A stretch of 64,000 bases of DNA from JACMNW01 sp963708425 (GTDB taxonomy: Bacteria; Pseudomonadota; Alphaproteobacteria; Rhodobacterales; Rhodobacteraceae), in assembly GCA_963708425.1 (NCBI GenBank), contig OY970206.1, forward strand, positions 3,637,727-3,701,726, given 5' to 3'. The notes below the pieces were generated by a model. It did no database searches, was not told where the DNA came from, and saw nothing but the letters and a program-made list of their open reading frames with translations. Shown here piece after piece: positions 12,903 to 21,429 of the stretch (its first letter is position 1; each line of letters opens with the position of its first letter). Made by a program: the position numbers and the translations under genes.

Positions 12903-14203
12903 GACCGGCGGCCAATGTCAGCAAAACCGCCACGCCAGCCAACAAAGGTACAGGCGTTCCATTAAACATCAACCCTAGAGGCGCTGCCACGCCAACCGCC
13001 AGCACAGTTGCCGTCGCCATCACAATCGACGACGCCAAACCGGCCATATGGCCAAGCGGCTCCAGCGCGATGGCGTTAAGATTGCCGAACACCATGTTCG
13101 CCATCGAAAACACGGTAACAGACCATATTACGTAGGCGGCAAAGGCCATTTGACCGTGTAACATCCCAGCTGTGGTCAACGTCAGGACAACCAAAGTGAT
13201 GCCAAGCTGGGTCAGGAACGCGAGCCGGATCAACCGGCGCATGCCGAACCGCACCACGAGGCGCGCGTTGATAAAGGCGGCGGGCAAAGACAGCAGGGCG
13301 ATAAGCGCAAACCAGTAAGCAAAACTGCTACCGCGTCCAAAACTTACATCGAAAATCTGTTGAGTTGAGGACAGCGTGCCGAACAGTATGCCAAATCCCA
13401 AGGTCAAGATCGTTATGCACAGCAAGACAGATCGGTGCGACAATACTTCGCGCAGTCCGGACCACAGCATCGCCACTGTCAGGGGTCTATGATTGCGTGC
13501 AGCCAAGGTTTCAGGTTGCCGCAGGCCAAGCCAAAGTGCTGCGACAACGGCGAAAGCGATGAACCATGCGAACAAGCCGCGCCAACCGAAGCCCGCGATG
13601 ATTGCTGTGCCAAAGGCGGGGGCGGCGGCGGGCATCAGCATAAAGATCATGGTGGCAAAGCTCATGATACTGGCCATTTGGCGGCCTGCATAAAGATCGC
13701 GGATCAGCGCCATCGACACAATTCGCGGAGCTGCTACGCCTAGCCCCTGAATAACTCGTGCCGCCAACGCCAGTTCCAGCGATTGGGCAATCGACGCTAG
13801 AGCGGCTCCAATCGTGAACAGGCCAAACCCGGCAATGATCACCTTCTTGCGGCCATAAGCATCAGAAATTGGACCAGCGAACAGCGTACCGATCCCCAAA
13901 CCCAGCACAAAGCTGGTCACAATCAACTGCGCGCGGTTCGGATTTTCGGGCGATAATTCTTGCGCGATATTTGGCAGGGCGGGCAGCATCGCATCAATAG
14001 AAAAGGCAGTCAGTGCCATCAACATTGCCTGAAGTGCAATGAATTCTCTGTCGCCAAGCCGCTTGAGGGTCATGTCTGGAACTGCCTTTCAGCCATGGTC
14101 GGGATCAACCGGCTAGGGTGGCGTTATGCCAAGAACGGCCAGCAAGCTCCACTGCTGAAACGCTGGTCGGTCTGTGCGAAAACCGCAAACTTGGCGGCGC
14201 GGT

Positions 14204-14851
14204 TTAATGTGCTGCGGTGCTGGCCTTGGATTCCAAATCTTCAATGACGCGACCCCATAGATTGACCGGCTGGGCGCCGGACAGCACGTATTGATTGGCG
14301 ATGATGTAAGTCGGCACCGCATTGATACCGCGCTGACGGGCGTGAAGATCGCGGGCGGTAATGTCAGCGCGATCTTCGTCGGTTGCCAACAGCCGGGCGG
14401 CCAGGGCTGCGTCCATCCCGGCTTCGCCTGCGAGGGTCGCAAGGGTAGCTTTGTCGCCAATGTCTTTACCGTCACGAAAATTGGCGCGGAACAGGGCGGA
14501 AACCATCGCCGTCTGCCGCCCTTCCAACCCCGCCCAATGGATCATTCGGTGGGCGTCCAGGGTGTTTGGGACGCGGTTCATCGCCTCGAAGTTGATCGTC
14601 AGCCCAGCAGCTTCCGCCGCTTCGACGACGCGGGCATAGATGGCGACGGCGTTTTGTTTGCCGCCAAACTTCGCCTCCAGATAGCTGCGCCGATCGGCCC
14701 CTTCGGCGGGCATTTCGGGGTTCAACTGAAACGGGTGCCATTCGATTTCGAACGGATGTTCGGCATGGACCTCCAAAGCGCGGTCAAGGTTGGCTTTGCC
14801 GATATAGCACCACGGGCAGATCGGGTCTGAGAAGATATCGAGGCGGATCAT
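14204..14851 (-). CDS. DsbA family oxidoreductase, FrnE-like
   Basis: 215 residues from ATG 14851. A thioredoxin-fold N-terminus starts directly with MIRLDIFSDPICPWCYIG, giving the active-site pair Cys12-Pro-Trp-Cys15. The following LDRALE and EWHPFQLNPEMP are typical of FrnE (2-hydroxychromene-2-carboxylate isomerase-like DsbA) proteins. There is no signal peptide, so a cytoplasmic disulfide oxidoreductase or isomerase is likely. FrnE of Deinococcus is linked to oxidative stress tolerance; the role here is inferred only from family. Confidence 0.88.
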   Translation of the reverse strand: MIRLDIFSDPICPWCYIGKANLDRALEVHAEHPFEIEWHPFQLNPEMPAEGADRRSYLEAKFGGKQNAVAIYARVVEAAEAAGLTINFEAMNRVPNTLDAHRMIHWAGLEGRQTAMVSALFRANFRDGKDIGDKATLATLAGEAGMDAALAARLLATDEDRADITARDLHARQRGINAVPTYIIANQYVLSGAQPVNLWGRVIEDLESKASTAAH

Positions 14852-14958
14852 GTCGGGGGCTTTCGGGGTTTGGGTTTGGCCCTTTCTTGAACGCCGTGGT
14901 CGGGGTGTCAAGCCGAGGTGGTTGCGTGACGGGGTGCGGTCGGGCTATCAGCGACGTC

Positions 14959-15582
14959 ATGAGCAAATCGGATCAGACCAGCATCATTCGCATCGCGCGG
15001 GAAAACGGCAGTGCCGCCCCGGTGGAGCCGTTGAATTTGGGCCAGCGGGTGCGGGAACTGCGCCGCGCGAAGGGCTGGACACTGGAACAGGCAGCGGGGC
15101 AGGCGGGGCTTGCAAGATCGACGCTGTCGAAGATCGAGAATGGGCAGATGAGCCCGACGTATGAGGCGTTGAAGAAGCTGGCGGAGGGGTTGGCTATTTC
15201 AGTGCCGCAGTTGTTCACGCCGCCCTCGAAGGCGCAGGTATCTGGGCGGATGGCGGTCACAAAAGCGGGGCAGGGGCAGGGTCATGCAACGGTTACTTAT
15301 GAGCATGAATTGCTGGCGGGGGCGTTATCCAGAAAGCAGATGCTGCCCTACCGCGCGGTTATTCGGGCGCGAGATGTGGCAGAATTTGATGGCTGGGTTC
15401 GGCATGATGGGGAAGAATTTTTATATGTGCTGACCGGGGTAATCCGGCTTTATACAGAGTTTTATGAACCCCAGGATTTGAGGCGGGGCGATTCAGCTTA
15501 TTATGATGCCTCGATGGGGCACAATGTGATCAGTTTATCGGACGAGGATGCGGCGATCTTGTGGGTTACGTCGCTGTCATGA
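14959..15582 (+). CDS. XRE family transcriptional regulator with C-terminal cupin domain
   Basis: 207 residues from ATG 14959. An HTH_3 domain at about 28-82 (RVRELRRAKGWTLEQAAGQA, then STLSKIENGQMSPTYEALKK) is followed by a cupin from about 125 to the end, with WVRHDGEEFLYVLTG and RRGDSAYYDASMGH. This architecture is used by regulators of amino acid, polyamine or phosphonate metabolism that sense a small ligand through the cupin. It is divergent from the FrnE gene with about 107 bp between starts, so it may regulate that gene; this is inference. Confidence 0.88.
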   Translation: MSKSDQTSIIRIARENGSAAPVEPLNLGQRVRELRRAKGWTLEQAAGQAGLARSTLSKIENGQMSPTYEALKKLAEGLAISVPQLFTPPSKAQVSGRMAVTKAGQGQGHATVTYEHELLAGALSRKQMLPYRAVIRARDVAEFDGWVRHDGEEFLYVLTGVIRLYTEFYEPQDLRRGDSAYYDASMGHNVISLSDEDAAILWVTSLS

Positions 15583-15660
15583 CTTGATCCAAGTCATTGA
15601 CCGACAGAGCGACGGCGGATGATTGGCACAATTGGGTAAGCCTTTGGGATGGGGCACTGC

Positions 15661-16401
15661 ATGAGGCTTGCGCTGCTGACAGATATCCATGCCAACCGTG
15701 AGGCATTTGAGGCTGTCCTAGCCGATTTGGCGCACCGAAAAATCGACCGGATGGTTTTTCTGGGCGATCTGGTGGGCTATGGTCCCGATCCGGAATGGTG
15801 CCTGGACCGCGTGGAGCAGTTGGTGGCAGACGGGGCAATCTGTGTTCGCGGCAATCATGACCGGGCGGTTGGAGTGCCGGATCGTTTGTTGAACGATGCC
15901 GCCCGCAAGGTGATTGACTGGACAGTGAATCGACTGAATGCGCGCCAGAAGCTGTTTCTGGCAGAATTGCCGCTGTCAGTGCGGCTTGACGATATCTTGT
16001 TCGTCCATGCCAGCGCCAATGATCCTGCAGATTGGATCTATATCATCGGGGCCGCGTCAGCGATGCCCAGCTTTCGGGTCACCGATGCCCGTTTGATCTT
16101 TTGCGGCCATGTTCACCGTGCGCAGCTTTTTAGTTCCGACCTTACTGGGCGTGTGGTGGGTTTTCCGGTGCGCGCTGGCCTTCCGGTGCCCTTGATCCGA
16201 TCGCGGCGCTGGTTGGCGGTCGTGGGGTCGGTGGGGCAGCCTCGTGATGGGTCGGGACTATCGGGATATGCCATCCTTGACATTGATCGGAACGAGTTGA
16301 CCTTTCGGCAGGTAGGCTATGATGCGACAACTACGGCTCGCAAGTCGAGGGAACGTGGTTTGCCCGAAACCTTGGCACAACGGTTGATGAAGGGCGTTTA
16401 G
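15661..16401 (+). CDS. Calcineurin-like metallophosphoesterase
   Basis: 246 residues from ATG 15661. The metal-site motifs of the family are all present in order: DIHAN near 8-12, GDLVGYGPDP near 38-47, GNHDR near 68-72 and GHVHR near 148-152. The GYGPDP form is close to the YfcE-like/Ser-Thr phosphatase-like subgroup. The stop is immediately followed by the start of the kinase gene with no spacer. The pair is therefore almost certainly one operon, and a phosphatase acting against the kinase is an attractive inference. Confidence 0.87.
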   Translation: MRLALLTDIHANREAFEAVLADLAHRKIDRMVFLGDLVGYGPDPEWCLDRVEQLVADGAICVRGNHDRAVGVPDRLLNDAARKVIDWTVNRLNARQKLFLAELPLSVRLDDILFVHASANDPADWIYIIGAASAMPSFRVTDARLIFCGHVHRAQLFSSDLTGRVVGFPVRAGLPVPLIRSRRWLAVVGSVGQPRDGSGLSGYAILDIDRNELTFRQVGYDATTTARKSRERGLPETLAQRLMKGV

Positions 16402-17814
16402 ATGCAGATCAGACCACATCAGGGGCTGACGATAGATGGCTTCACGCTTGGCGCACTTCTGCATAAGGGCGGCTTTGCCACCATCTGGGATGTAACAAGT
16501 CCTGAACACTCTGGGCCAATGGTCATGAAGGTGCCCACAATTCTGGACGGTTATGATGGCCCCACGATTGTGGGTTTCGAAGTGGAACAGATGATTATGC
16601 CGCGGTTGACGGGGGTGCACGTTCCGGCAGTGGTCGCACTAGGCGATTTTGCGGTAATGCCTTACCTCGTGACTGAACGCATACCGGGGGACTCGCTGCT
16701 GGCACTTTTCAAGACCGTGCCGCGTCCGGTATCGGAAGTGATCGAAGTTGCCGCAAGAATGGCCGTGGCAGTACACGACCTTCATTGCCAACATGTCATC
16801 CACCTTGATTTGAAGCCTGCGAATTTCTTGCGGCGACCAAGCGGTGATATGGTGTTGGTTGATTTTGGCCTATCCCACCATGACCAACTCCCCGATCTTC
16901 TGGCCGAAGAGTTTACTGTGCCGATGGGTACTTTTCCCTATATTGCGCCAGAGCAGTTCTTACGCCAGCGTGGCGATCTGCGATCGGACATTTTCGCCCT
17001 TGGCGCGATGATCTACGAGTTGGCAACGGGTGTTCTGCCATTTGGCGAACCGGAACGGCTTTCTGGCGTCCGCAAACGCCTTTGGCGTGATCCGATGCCA
17101 CCACGGGGTTTGCGGCCCGATATTCCCGAATGGCTACAGGAAATCATCCTGCGCGCACTAGAGGTTGATCCAGAGCAACGATATCAATCTGCAGCACAGA
17201 TGGTGTTCGATCTGACACATCGAACCCAGATGCGCCTGACGCCCCGAGCCCACAAGACTGCGCAAGACGGGTCGATTACAGTGTTTCGCCGATGGCGCCG
17301 GATGCGTGGGCTTCGCCATTTCGCGGCCCCACCGATGATCGTCAATCAGATCGACCGCGCGCCGATCATCATGGTGGCCGTCGATCTTGGTCCGGAAATG
17401 GAGGCGCTTGCCGAACAACTGCTACGATCAGTGCAACAAATCCTCGTGATTCAGCCGGACGCACGGGTGGCTTGCGTGAACGTGATCAAGACAGCCCGGA
17501 TCGGCATAGATCAGGGCACCGACGACGCGGGCAACAACTTGCACGTGGCGCGTCTGGTGGGGCTCAAAGCGTGGTCGCAACGAATTGATCTGGCCGACGA
17601 TCGGTTGACCTGCACCGTTCTGGAAAACCCCGATCCAGCCGCTGCGATCATCGACTACGCCGACGCAAACCATGTCGGTCACATCTTGATGGGCGCACGT
17701 GGAAGTTCGACCACACGACGGTTTTTGGGATCGGTGTCGGCCAAGGTGGTAGCCGAAGCGCCGTGTTCGGTCACGGTGATCCGATTGCGGTCGGCAGTCT
17801 TAGATGTCGAGTGA
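16402..17814 (+). CDS. Serine/threonine protein kinase fused to a universal stress protein domain
   Basis: 470 residues. The N-terminal two thirds are a Hanks-type kinase: the nucleotide lobe contains MVMKVP, the catalytic loop HLDLKPANFL is at about 134-143, DFGLS at 154-158, and an APE-like IAPEQF follows. From about 322 a UspA domain begins (ILMVAVDLGPEMEALAEQLL) and ends with the ATP-binding form GARGSSTTRRFLGSVSAKV. There is no membrane segment or PASTA repeat, so it is a cytoplasmic kinase. The UspA part may act as the stress or nucleotide sensor. It starts on the base after the phosphoesterase stop. Confidence 0.9.
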   Translation: MQIRPHQGLTIDGFTLGALLHKGGFATIWDVTSPEHSGPMVMKVPTILDGYDGPTIVGFEVEQMIMPRLTGVHVPAVVALGDFAVMPYLVTERIPGDSLLALFKTVPRPVSEVIEVAARMAVAVHDLHCQHVIHLDLKPANFLRRPSGDMVLVDFGLSHHDQLPDLLAEEFTVPMGTFPYIAPEQFLRQRGDLRSDIFALGAMIYELATGVLPFGEPERLSGVRKRLWRDPMPPRGLRPDIPEWLQEIILRALEVDPEQRYQSAAQMVFDLTHRTQMRLTPRAHKTAQDGSITVFRRWRRMRGLRHFAAPPMIVNQIDRAPIIMVAVDLGPEMEALAEQLLRSVQQILVIQPDARVACVNVIKTARIGIDQGTDDAGNNLHVARLVGLKAWSQRIDLADDRLTCTVLENPDPAAAIIDYADANHVGHILMGARGSSTTRRFLGSVSAKVVAEAPCSVTVIRLRSAVLDVE

Positions 17815-17854
17815 TGCGGCGATGTTATGGGTGGCTTCGATTGATCAGATCAGG

Positions 17855-17935
17855 GGTAACACGCGTGTTACGCGATCTAACCAATTGATGTTGTTTGATA
17901 TTGTGTCTCAAGTTAACTGAAAATTAGTGTTTCAC
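17855..17935. repeat. Dispersed intergenic repeat, copy 1
   Basis: The element begins with the perfect 16-bp palindrome GTAACACGCGTGTTAC (17856-17871). The 58 bases starting at TTACGCG align without gaps to the copy at 24123, with about 33 identical positions by hand count, and a GTGT-CAC motif sits at the corresponding distance. It lies between the kinase gene and the small membrane protein gene. It may be a repeated palindromic element, a regulator site or an mRNA hairpin. Confidence 0.6.
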
Positions 17936-17997
17936 ACCGAGTAGTAACAAGGGCTGGTGGCATGATGCCAGCCCGATAGCAGGACGGGGAGACGGGG

Positions 17998-18372
17998 TTG
18001 AATATCTACTTGCTGGTCGCGTCTGTCTTGGCATTTTTGCTGGGCGTTGTTCATTCGGTGATGGGTGAGGTGTTGATCTTTCGACGCATGCCTAAAAACT
18101 CGGCGCTATTGAACAAAGCGGGTTTGCCGCGGCGCTATGCGAACATCCTTTGGGCCAGTTGGCACATCGTGTCGGTGTTTGGCTGGGCAATCGCTGCGGC
18201 GCTGTTTGGTTTGGCACTGCCGTATCAGCCTGACGATCTTGCCGGATTGGCCACCTTGACAATTGCAGTGGCGACGCTTGGGGCATCTGCGCTTGTCTTA
18301 GTGGGCACTAAGGGCAGGCATCCGGGGTGGATTGTGCTTTTGATCATTGGAGCACTTGCATGGTTCGCCTGA
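17998..18372 (+). CDS. Small integral membrane protein, function unknown
   Basis: 124 residues from a TTG start preceded by GGACGGGGAGACGGGG. Four hydrophobic segments are visible, at about 3-21, 49-72, 76-100 and 106-124. The loop after the first contains RRMPKN. It resembles small conserved membrane proteins of Rhodobacteraceae but I recognise no named family. An intrinsic terminator follows 23 bases after the stop, so it is probably a single-gene transcript starting downstream of the palindromic repeat. Confidence 0.72.
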   Translation: MNIYLLVASVLAFLLGVVHSVMGEVLIFRRMPKNSALLNKAGLPRRYANILWASWHIVSVFGWAIAAALFGLALPYQPDDLAGLATLTIAVATLGASALVLVGTKGRHPGWIVLLIIGALAWFA

Positions 18373-18395
18373 ACGCAGGGCGACGCAAAAGAAAC

Positions 18396-18418
18396 GGCCG
18401 GTTTGTACCGGCCTTTCT
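18396..18418 (+). terminator. Rho-independent terminator after the small membrane protein gene
   Basis: Perfect 6-bp stem GGCCGG/CCGGCC with loop TTTGTA followed by TTTCT. It is placed between the plus-strand membrane protein gene and the minus-strand lipoprotein gene. Confidence 0.75.
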
Positions 18419-18425
18419 AACGCTA

Positions 18426-18542
18426 TCAGTTAATCCAGTTGTTTACCCTGTTGGCACCGCCGGAGATGTCGCGACCGATGCCTTCGACCGTGGCGCAGCC
18501 TGAAAGTGCTGCGATCAGGGCCAATACCACAAGTTTTTTCAT
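18426..18542 (-). CDS. Entericidin-like small lipoprotein
   Basis: A 38-residue frame beginning MKKLVVLALIAALSGCATVE: basic start, hydrophobic core and a lipobox LSGC with Cys16. After it comes a short polar tail (VEGIGRDISGGANRV, then NNWIN) that matches the entericidin EcnA/EcnB pattern of a GxGxDI-like segment. GGGACAGGT precedes the ATG. The gene starts 13 bases after the stop of the peptide-binding protein gene on the same strand, so the two are probably co-transcribed. Entericidins are tiny envelope lipoproteins linked to stationary-phase lysis or envelope stress; a toxic role here is not established. Confidence 0.75.
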   Translation of the reverse strand: MKKLVVLALIAALSGCATVEGIGRDISGGANRVNNWIN

Positions 18543-18555
18543 ACCTGTCCCGTGC

Positions 18556-20382
18556 CTATTGTTGATACCACCACACTTCTGGCTGAAAACCTAACCAGTC
18601 GCCATAAAGCGGTGTGCGTTCGGGGAACTTCAGTTCCTTGCGATGCGCCAGCCGCCCGATATCTGCATACCAGAACGGAATGACATATCTACCGGTTGTC
18701 AACACGCGGTCGAGTGCTTGAGTAGCTGCGACAAAATCATCACGCGAGGTGGACGATAGCAGGGTCTGGATCATCGCCTCGGCTGCAGGGGAATTCATGC
18801 CCATCCAGTTGCGTGTCGCAGGTTCGGCGACGCCTGCGGAACCCCAATACAACATCTGTTCGTTGCCGGGGGAGAGTGACAGTGAGCGGATATAGTGGGT
18901 CATATCAAAGTCGTAGGCGTTGGTGCGCTCTTTGTATTGGGCGCTGTCGACGGTTGTGACACGGGCATCGATGCCAAGCCGTTTCAGTGCCTCGACATAG
19001 ATGTTAGCGATGCTGATCAACTCGTCGGTGCCGGTGTTCAACAGAATTTCGAAGGCGAAGGTTTCGCCCGCCGCGTTCTTCAAGGTGCCGTCTTGCACTG
19101 TCCAACCCGCGTCTTCCAGCAGTTTGGTGGCGGTGCGGATATTGGCGCGGTTTGCCTCGGTTCCATCGCTGACAGGCAGTGTGTAGCCATCCATGGCACC
19201 CGGCAGCAGGTCGGCGGCGAACGCGTCTAGCAGGGCTTTGACGGCACCCGCCGCGGCTTCGCCGGGGACCATGCCCAGTTCGGAGTTGGAGTAGTAAGAG
19301 CCGATGCGGGGCTGCGAGCCGCCAGTGACGGTGTTGTTGATCAACTCAAAATTGAAGGCATGGATCAGTGCTTCGCGAACGCGCCAATCGGTGAATATCG
19401 GCTTTCGGGTGTTGAAAACGAAGCCTTCGATGCCGGAGGGGCGGCCGTGTGGGATTTCAGACTTTACAACGTCGCCGGACGTGACAGCCGGGAAGACGTA
19501 GTTCGACGCCCACTTCGGCGCGTTGGTTTCGCGGTAGGTGCTGATCTCGCCGGCCTTGAAGGCTTCGAACACAACGCCGCCATCGCCGAAATATTCGTAG
19601 GCAACTTCGTCAAAGTTGTGCATGCCGCGGTAGAAGGGCACGTCCTTGCCCCACCAATCTGGGTTTTTGACGAAGCTGATCGAACGGCCCGCTTCGAATT
19701 TGCCGACAGTGTAGGGGCCGGAGCCGACCGGCGCTTCGAGTGTGGTTGCGGTGAAATCCTTCCCCTCCCACTGCGCCTTTTGCAAGATCGGCCGCAGGCC
19801 CAGGATCAGCGGCAATTCGCGGTCTACTACGTTGAAGGTAAAGCGGATGCTGCGCGGGCCGGTGATTTCGGATTTTGCGATTTTGCCCCATGCCGCGGCA
19901 TAGCGTGGCTGGCCTTCGACACCCAGTTTTTCGAACGACCAAAGCACGTCTTCAGGGGTGACGGGGCTACCGTCAGAGAATCGGGCACCTTCACGCAGAG
20001 TGAATTCGACATAGGTGCGGGCGTCATCGGTATCGACCAATTCGGCCAGCAGCCCGTAAAGGGTGAAGGGTTCGTCATAGGACCTACCCAAAAGCGTTTC
20101 AACCGTAAGCAGAGCGACCCCGGCGGGGGCCGAACCTTTGACGATGTAAGGGTTCAGGCTATCGTACCCGCCCGCCTCGCCAAAGATGATCTTGCCACCT
20201 TTGGGCGCATCCGGGTTGGCGTAGGGTAGGGACACAAAATCAGGTGGAAGAGCAGGCTCTCCATACATAGCTATACCGTGGGCAGGCTCTGACAGTGCTG
20301 TCTGCGCGTTCAGGCCAAACAGGGTGGCCATGCCAACTGCCCGCATCATTTGGATAATTTGTCGTGTCATTGCCCTGCCCAT
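18556..20382 (-). CDS. ABC transporter peptide-binding protein, SBP family 5 (YejA-like)
   Basis: About 608 residues from ATG 20382 (GGGGGCAAC upstream); ATG 20370 is an equally possible start. A signal peptide (hydrophobic to about residue 32, ending ALSEPAHG) is followed by the family 5 extracellular solute-binding fold: YANPDAPKGGKI, GYDSLNPY and FTLREGARFSDGSPVTPEDV. The AHGIAMYGEPALP start and PDAPKGG are YejA-like, a subgroup that binds oligopeptides and microcin C-type compounds. No permease or ATPase genes are adjacent, so its transporter partner must lie elsewhere. The entericidin-like gene follows at 13 bp. Confidence 0.9.
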   Translation of the reverse strand: MGRAMTRQIIQMMRAVGMATLFGLNAQTALSEPAHGIAMYGEPALPPDFVSLPYANPDAPKGGKIIFGEAGGYDSLNPYIVKGSAPAGVALLTVETLLGRSYDEPFTLYGLLAELVDTDDARTYVEFTLREGARFSDGSPVTPEDVLWSFEKLGVEGQPRYAAAWGKIAKSEITGPRSIRFTFNVVDRELPLILGLRPILQKAQWEGKDFTATTLEAPVGSGPYTVGKFEAGRSISFVKNPDWWGKDVPFYRGMHNFDEVAYEYFGDGGVVFEAFKAGEISTYRETNAPKWASNYVFPAVTSGDVVKSEIPHGRPSGIEGFVFNTRKPIFTDWRVREALIHAFNFELINNTVTGGSQPRIGSYYSNSELGMVPGEAAAGAVKALLDAFAADLLPGAMDGYTLPVSDGTEANRANIRTATKLLEDAGWTVQDGTLKNAAGETFAFEILLNTGTDELISIANIYVEALKRLGIDARVTTVDSAQYKERTNAYDFDMTHYIRSLSLSPGNEQMLYWGSAGVAEPATRNWMGMNSPAAEAMIQTLLSSTSRDDFVAATQALDRVLTTGRYVIPFWYADIGRLAHRKELKFPERTPLYGDWLGFQPEVWWYQQ

Positions 20383-20447
20383 GTTGCCCCCCGCGAATTT
20401 GCTGTTTCGCAGACTATGCGGGCGGGCAGGGCAATTCAAACTTTTAA

Positions 20448-20477
20448 CTTGGCCAGCGGCGGGCTTATGCGTATAAA
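20448..20477 (+). promoter_or_regulatory. Candidate sigma-70-type promoter for a small RNA
   Basis: TTGGCC (20448-20453) and TATAAA (20472-20477) are separated by 18 bp. Transcription from here would start near 20484 and meet the terminator at 20533 after about 70-75 nt. Sequence pattern only. Confidence 0.4.
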
Positions 20478-20483
20478 GACCTT

Positions 20484-20558
20484 ACTGCTCGATAGGTTTC
20501 TTGCCTGTATGAAACCTGCCTCAATAACTTTACGCCGGCCTTGTGCCGGCGTTTTTTT
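20484..20558 (+). ncRNA. Candidate small RNA or leader attenuator upstream of the 3-hydroxybutyrate dehydrogenase gene
   Basis: Two perfect hairpins lie in a row. AGGTTTC (20494-20500) pairs with GAAACCT (20511-20517) around a 10-nt loop. CGCCGGC (20533-20539) pairs with GCCGGCG (20545-20551) and is followed directly by seven T, a textbook intrinsic terminator. No coding gene precedes it on this strand, because the neighbour on the left is transcribed the other way. The terminator therefore ends either an independent small RNA of about 75 nt or an attenuated leader of the dehydrogenase gene, whose ATG is 93 bases downstream. Confidence 0.5.
20533..20558 (+). terminator. Intrinsic terminator in front of the 3-hydroxybutyrate dehydrogenase gene
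   Basis: 7-bp perfect stem CGCCGGC/GCCGGCG, loop CTTGT and an uninterrupted T7 tract. It is unusual because no plus-strand gene lies upstream of it. Confidence 0.8.
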
Positions 20559-20650
20559 ATGCCCGGCGTTTTTGTGCCACCGTGGCGTTTGGCCATGTGC
20601 CTTGCAGGCGCAGCATGTATGATGCCGCAACCGCAGCATTGGAGGCTTTG

Positions 20651-21424
20651 ATGACCCTTAAAGGCAAAATCGCAATCGTTACCGGATCAAATTCCGGCAT
20701 CGGTTTGGGCATTGCAGAGGCGCTGGCGAAGGCCGGGGCAGAGGTGGTGATCAACTCGTTCACTGACCGGCCTGAAGATCATGCGCTGGCAGCGAAAATT
20801 GCCAAAGCAACTGGATCAAAGGTGCACTACATCGCGGCGGACATGTCGAAGGGGCCGGATTGCCGCGCGTTGGTGGAAAAGGCTGGTGGCTGCGATATTC
20901 TGGTGAACAATGCGGGCATTCAGCATGTGGCACCGATTGACGAATTTCCGAGCGAAAAGTGGGATGCAATCCTGGCGATCAACCTGACATCGGCGTTTCA
21001 CACGACAGCAGTTGCCTTGCCAATGATGCGGGCCAAGGGCTGGGGTCGGGTGATTAACATCTCGTCAGCGCATGGGTTGACGGCGAGCCCGTTCAAATCG
21101 GCCTATGTGGCGGCCAAGCACGGGTTGGTTGGGCTATCGAAGACGGTGGCGCTGGAAACGGCGGGGCAGGGCATTACCTGCAATGCGATATGTCCGGGCT
21201 ATGTGTTGACGCCACTGGTCGAGGCGCAAATCCCAGACCAAATGAAGACCCACAAGATGGACCGGGAAACCGTGATCCGTGAGGTAATGCTGGAACGCCA
21301 ACCGTCAAAGGCGTTTGCGACCACCGAACAGTTGGGCGGGACCGTTGTTTTCTTGTGCTCAGCCCATGCCGACCAGATCACCGGCACAACGATCAGCGTC
21401 GATGGCGGCTGGACAGCGATGTAG
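20651..21424 (+). CDS. bdhA: 3-hydroxybutyrate dehydrogenase (SDR family)
   Basis: 257 residues from ATG 20651 preceded by GGAGG. A classical short-chain dehydrogenase: TGSNSGIG at 11-18 binds NAD, NNAG at 86-89, and the catalytic Ser139-Tyr152-Lys156 set is seen in INISSAHG and YVAAKHG. The C-terminal half contains NAICPGYVLTPLVEAQIPDQ, characteristic of D-3-hydroxybutyrate dehydrogenases. It interconverts 3-hydroxybutyrate and acetoacetate in polyhydroxybutyrate and ketone body use. It converges with the DUF502 gene, 5 bases apart. A terminator-bearing leader lies upstream. Confidence 0.9.
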   Translation: MTLKGKIAIVTGSNSGIGLGIAEALAKAGAEVVINSFTDRPEDHALAAKIAKATGSKVHYIAADMSKGPDCRALVEKAGGCDILVNNAGIQHVAPIDEFPSEKWDAILAINLTSAFHTTAVALPMMRAKGWGRVINISSAHGLTASPFKSAYVAAKHGLVGLSKTVALETAGQGITCNAICPGYVLTPLVEAQIPDQMKTHKMDRETVIREVMLERQPSKAFATTEQLGGTVVFLCSAHADQITGTTISVDGGWTAM

Positions 21425-21429
21425 CCGAG

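Noticed and set aside
19360..20229. 289-codon open frame antisense to the peptide-binding protein gene
   Set aside because: Composition (many Phe, Gly, Arg, no motif) is that of an antisense shadow; the opposite frame has a signal peptide and family 5 motifs.
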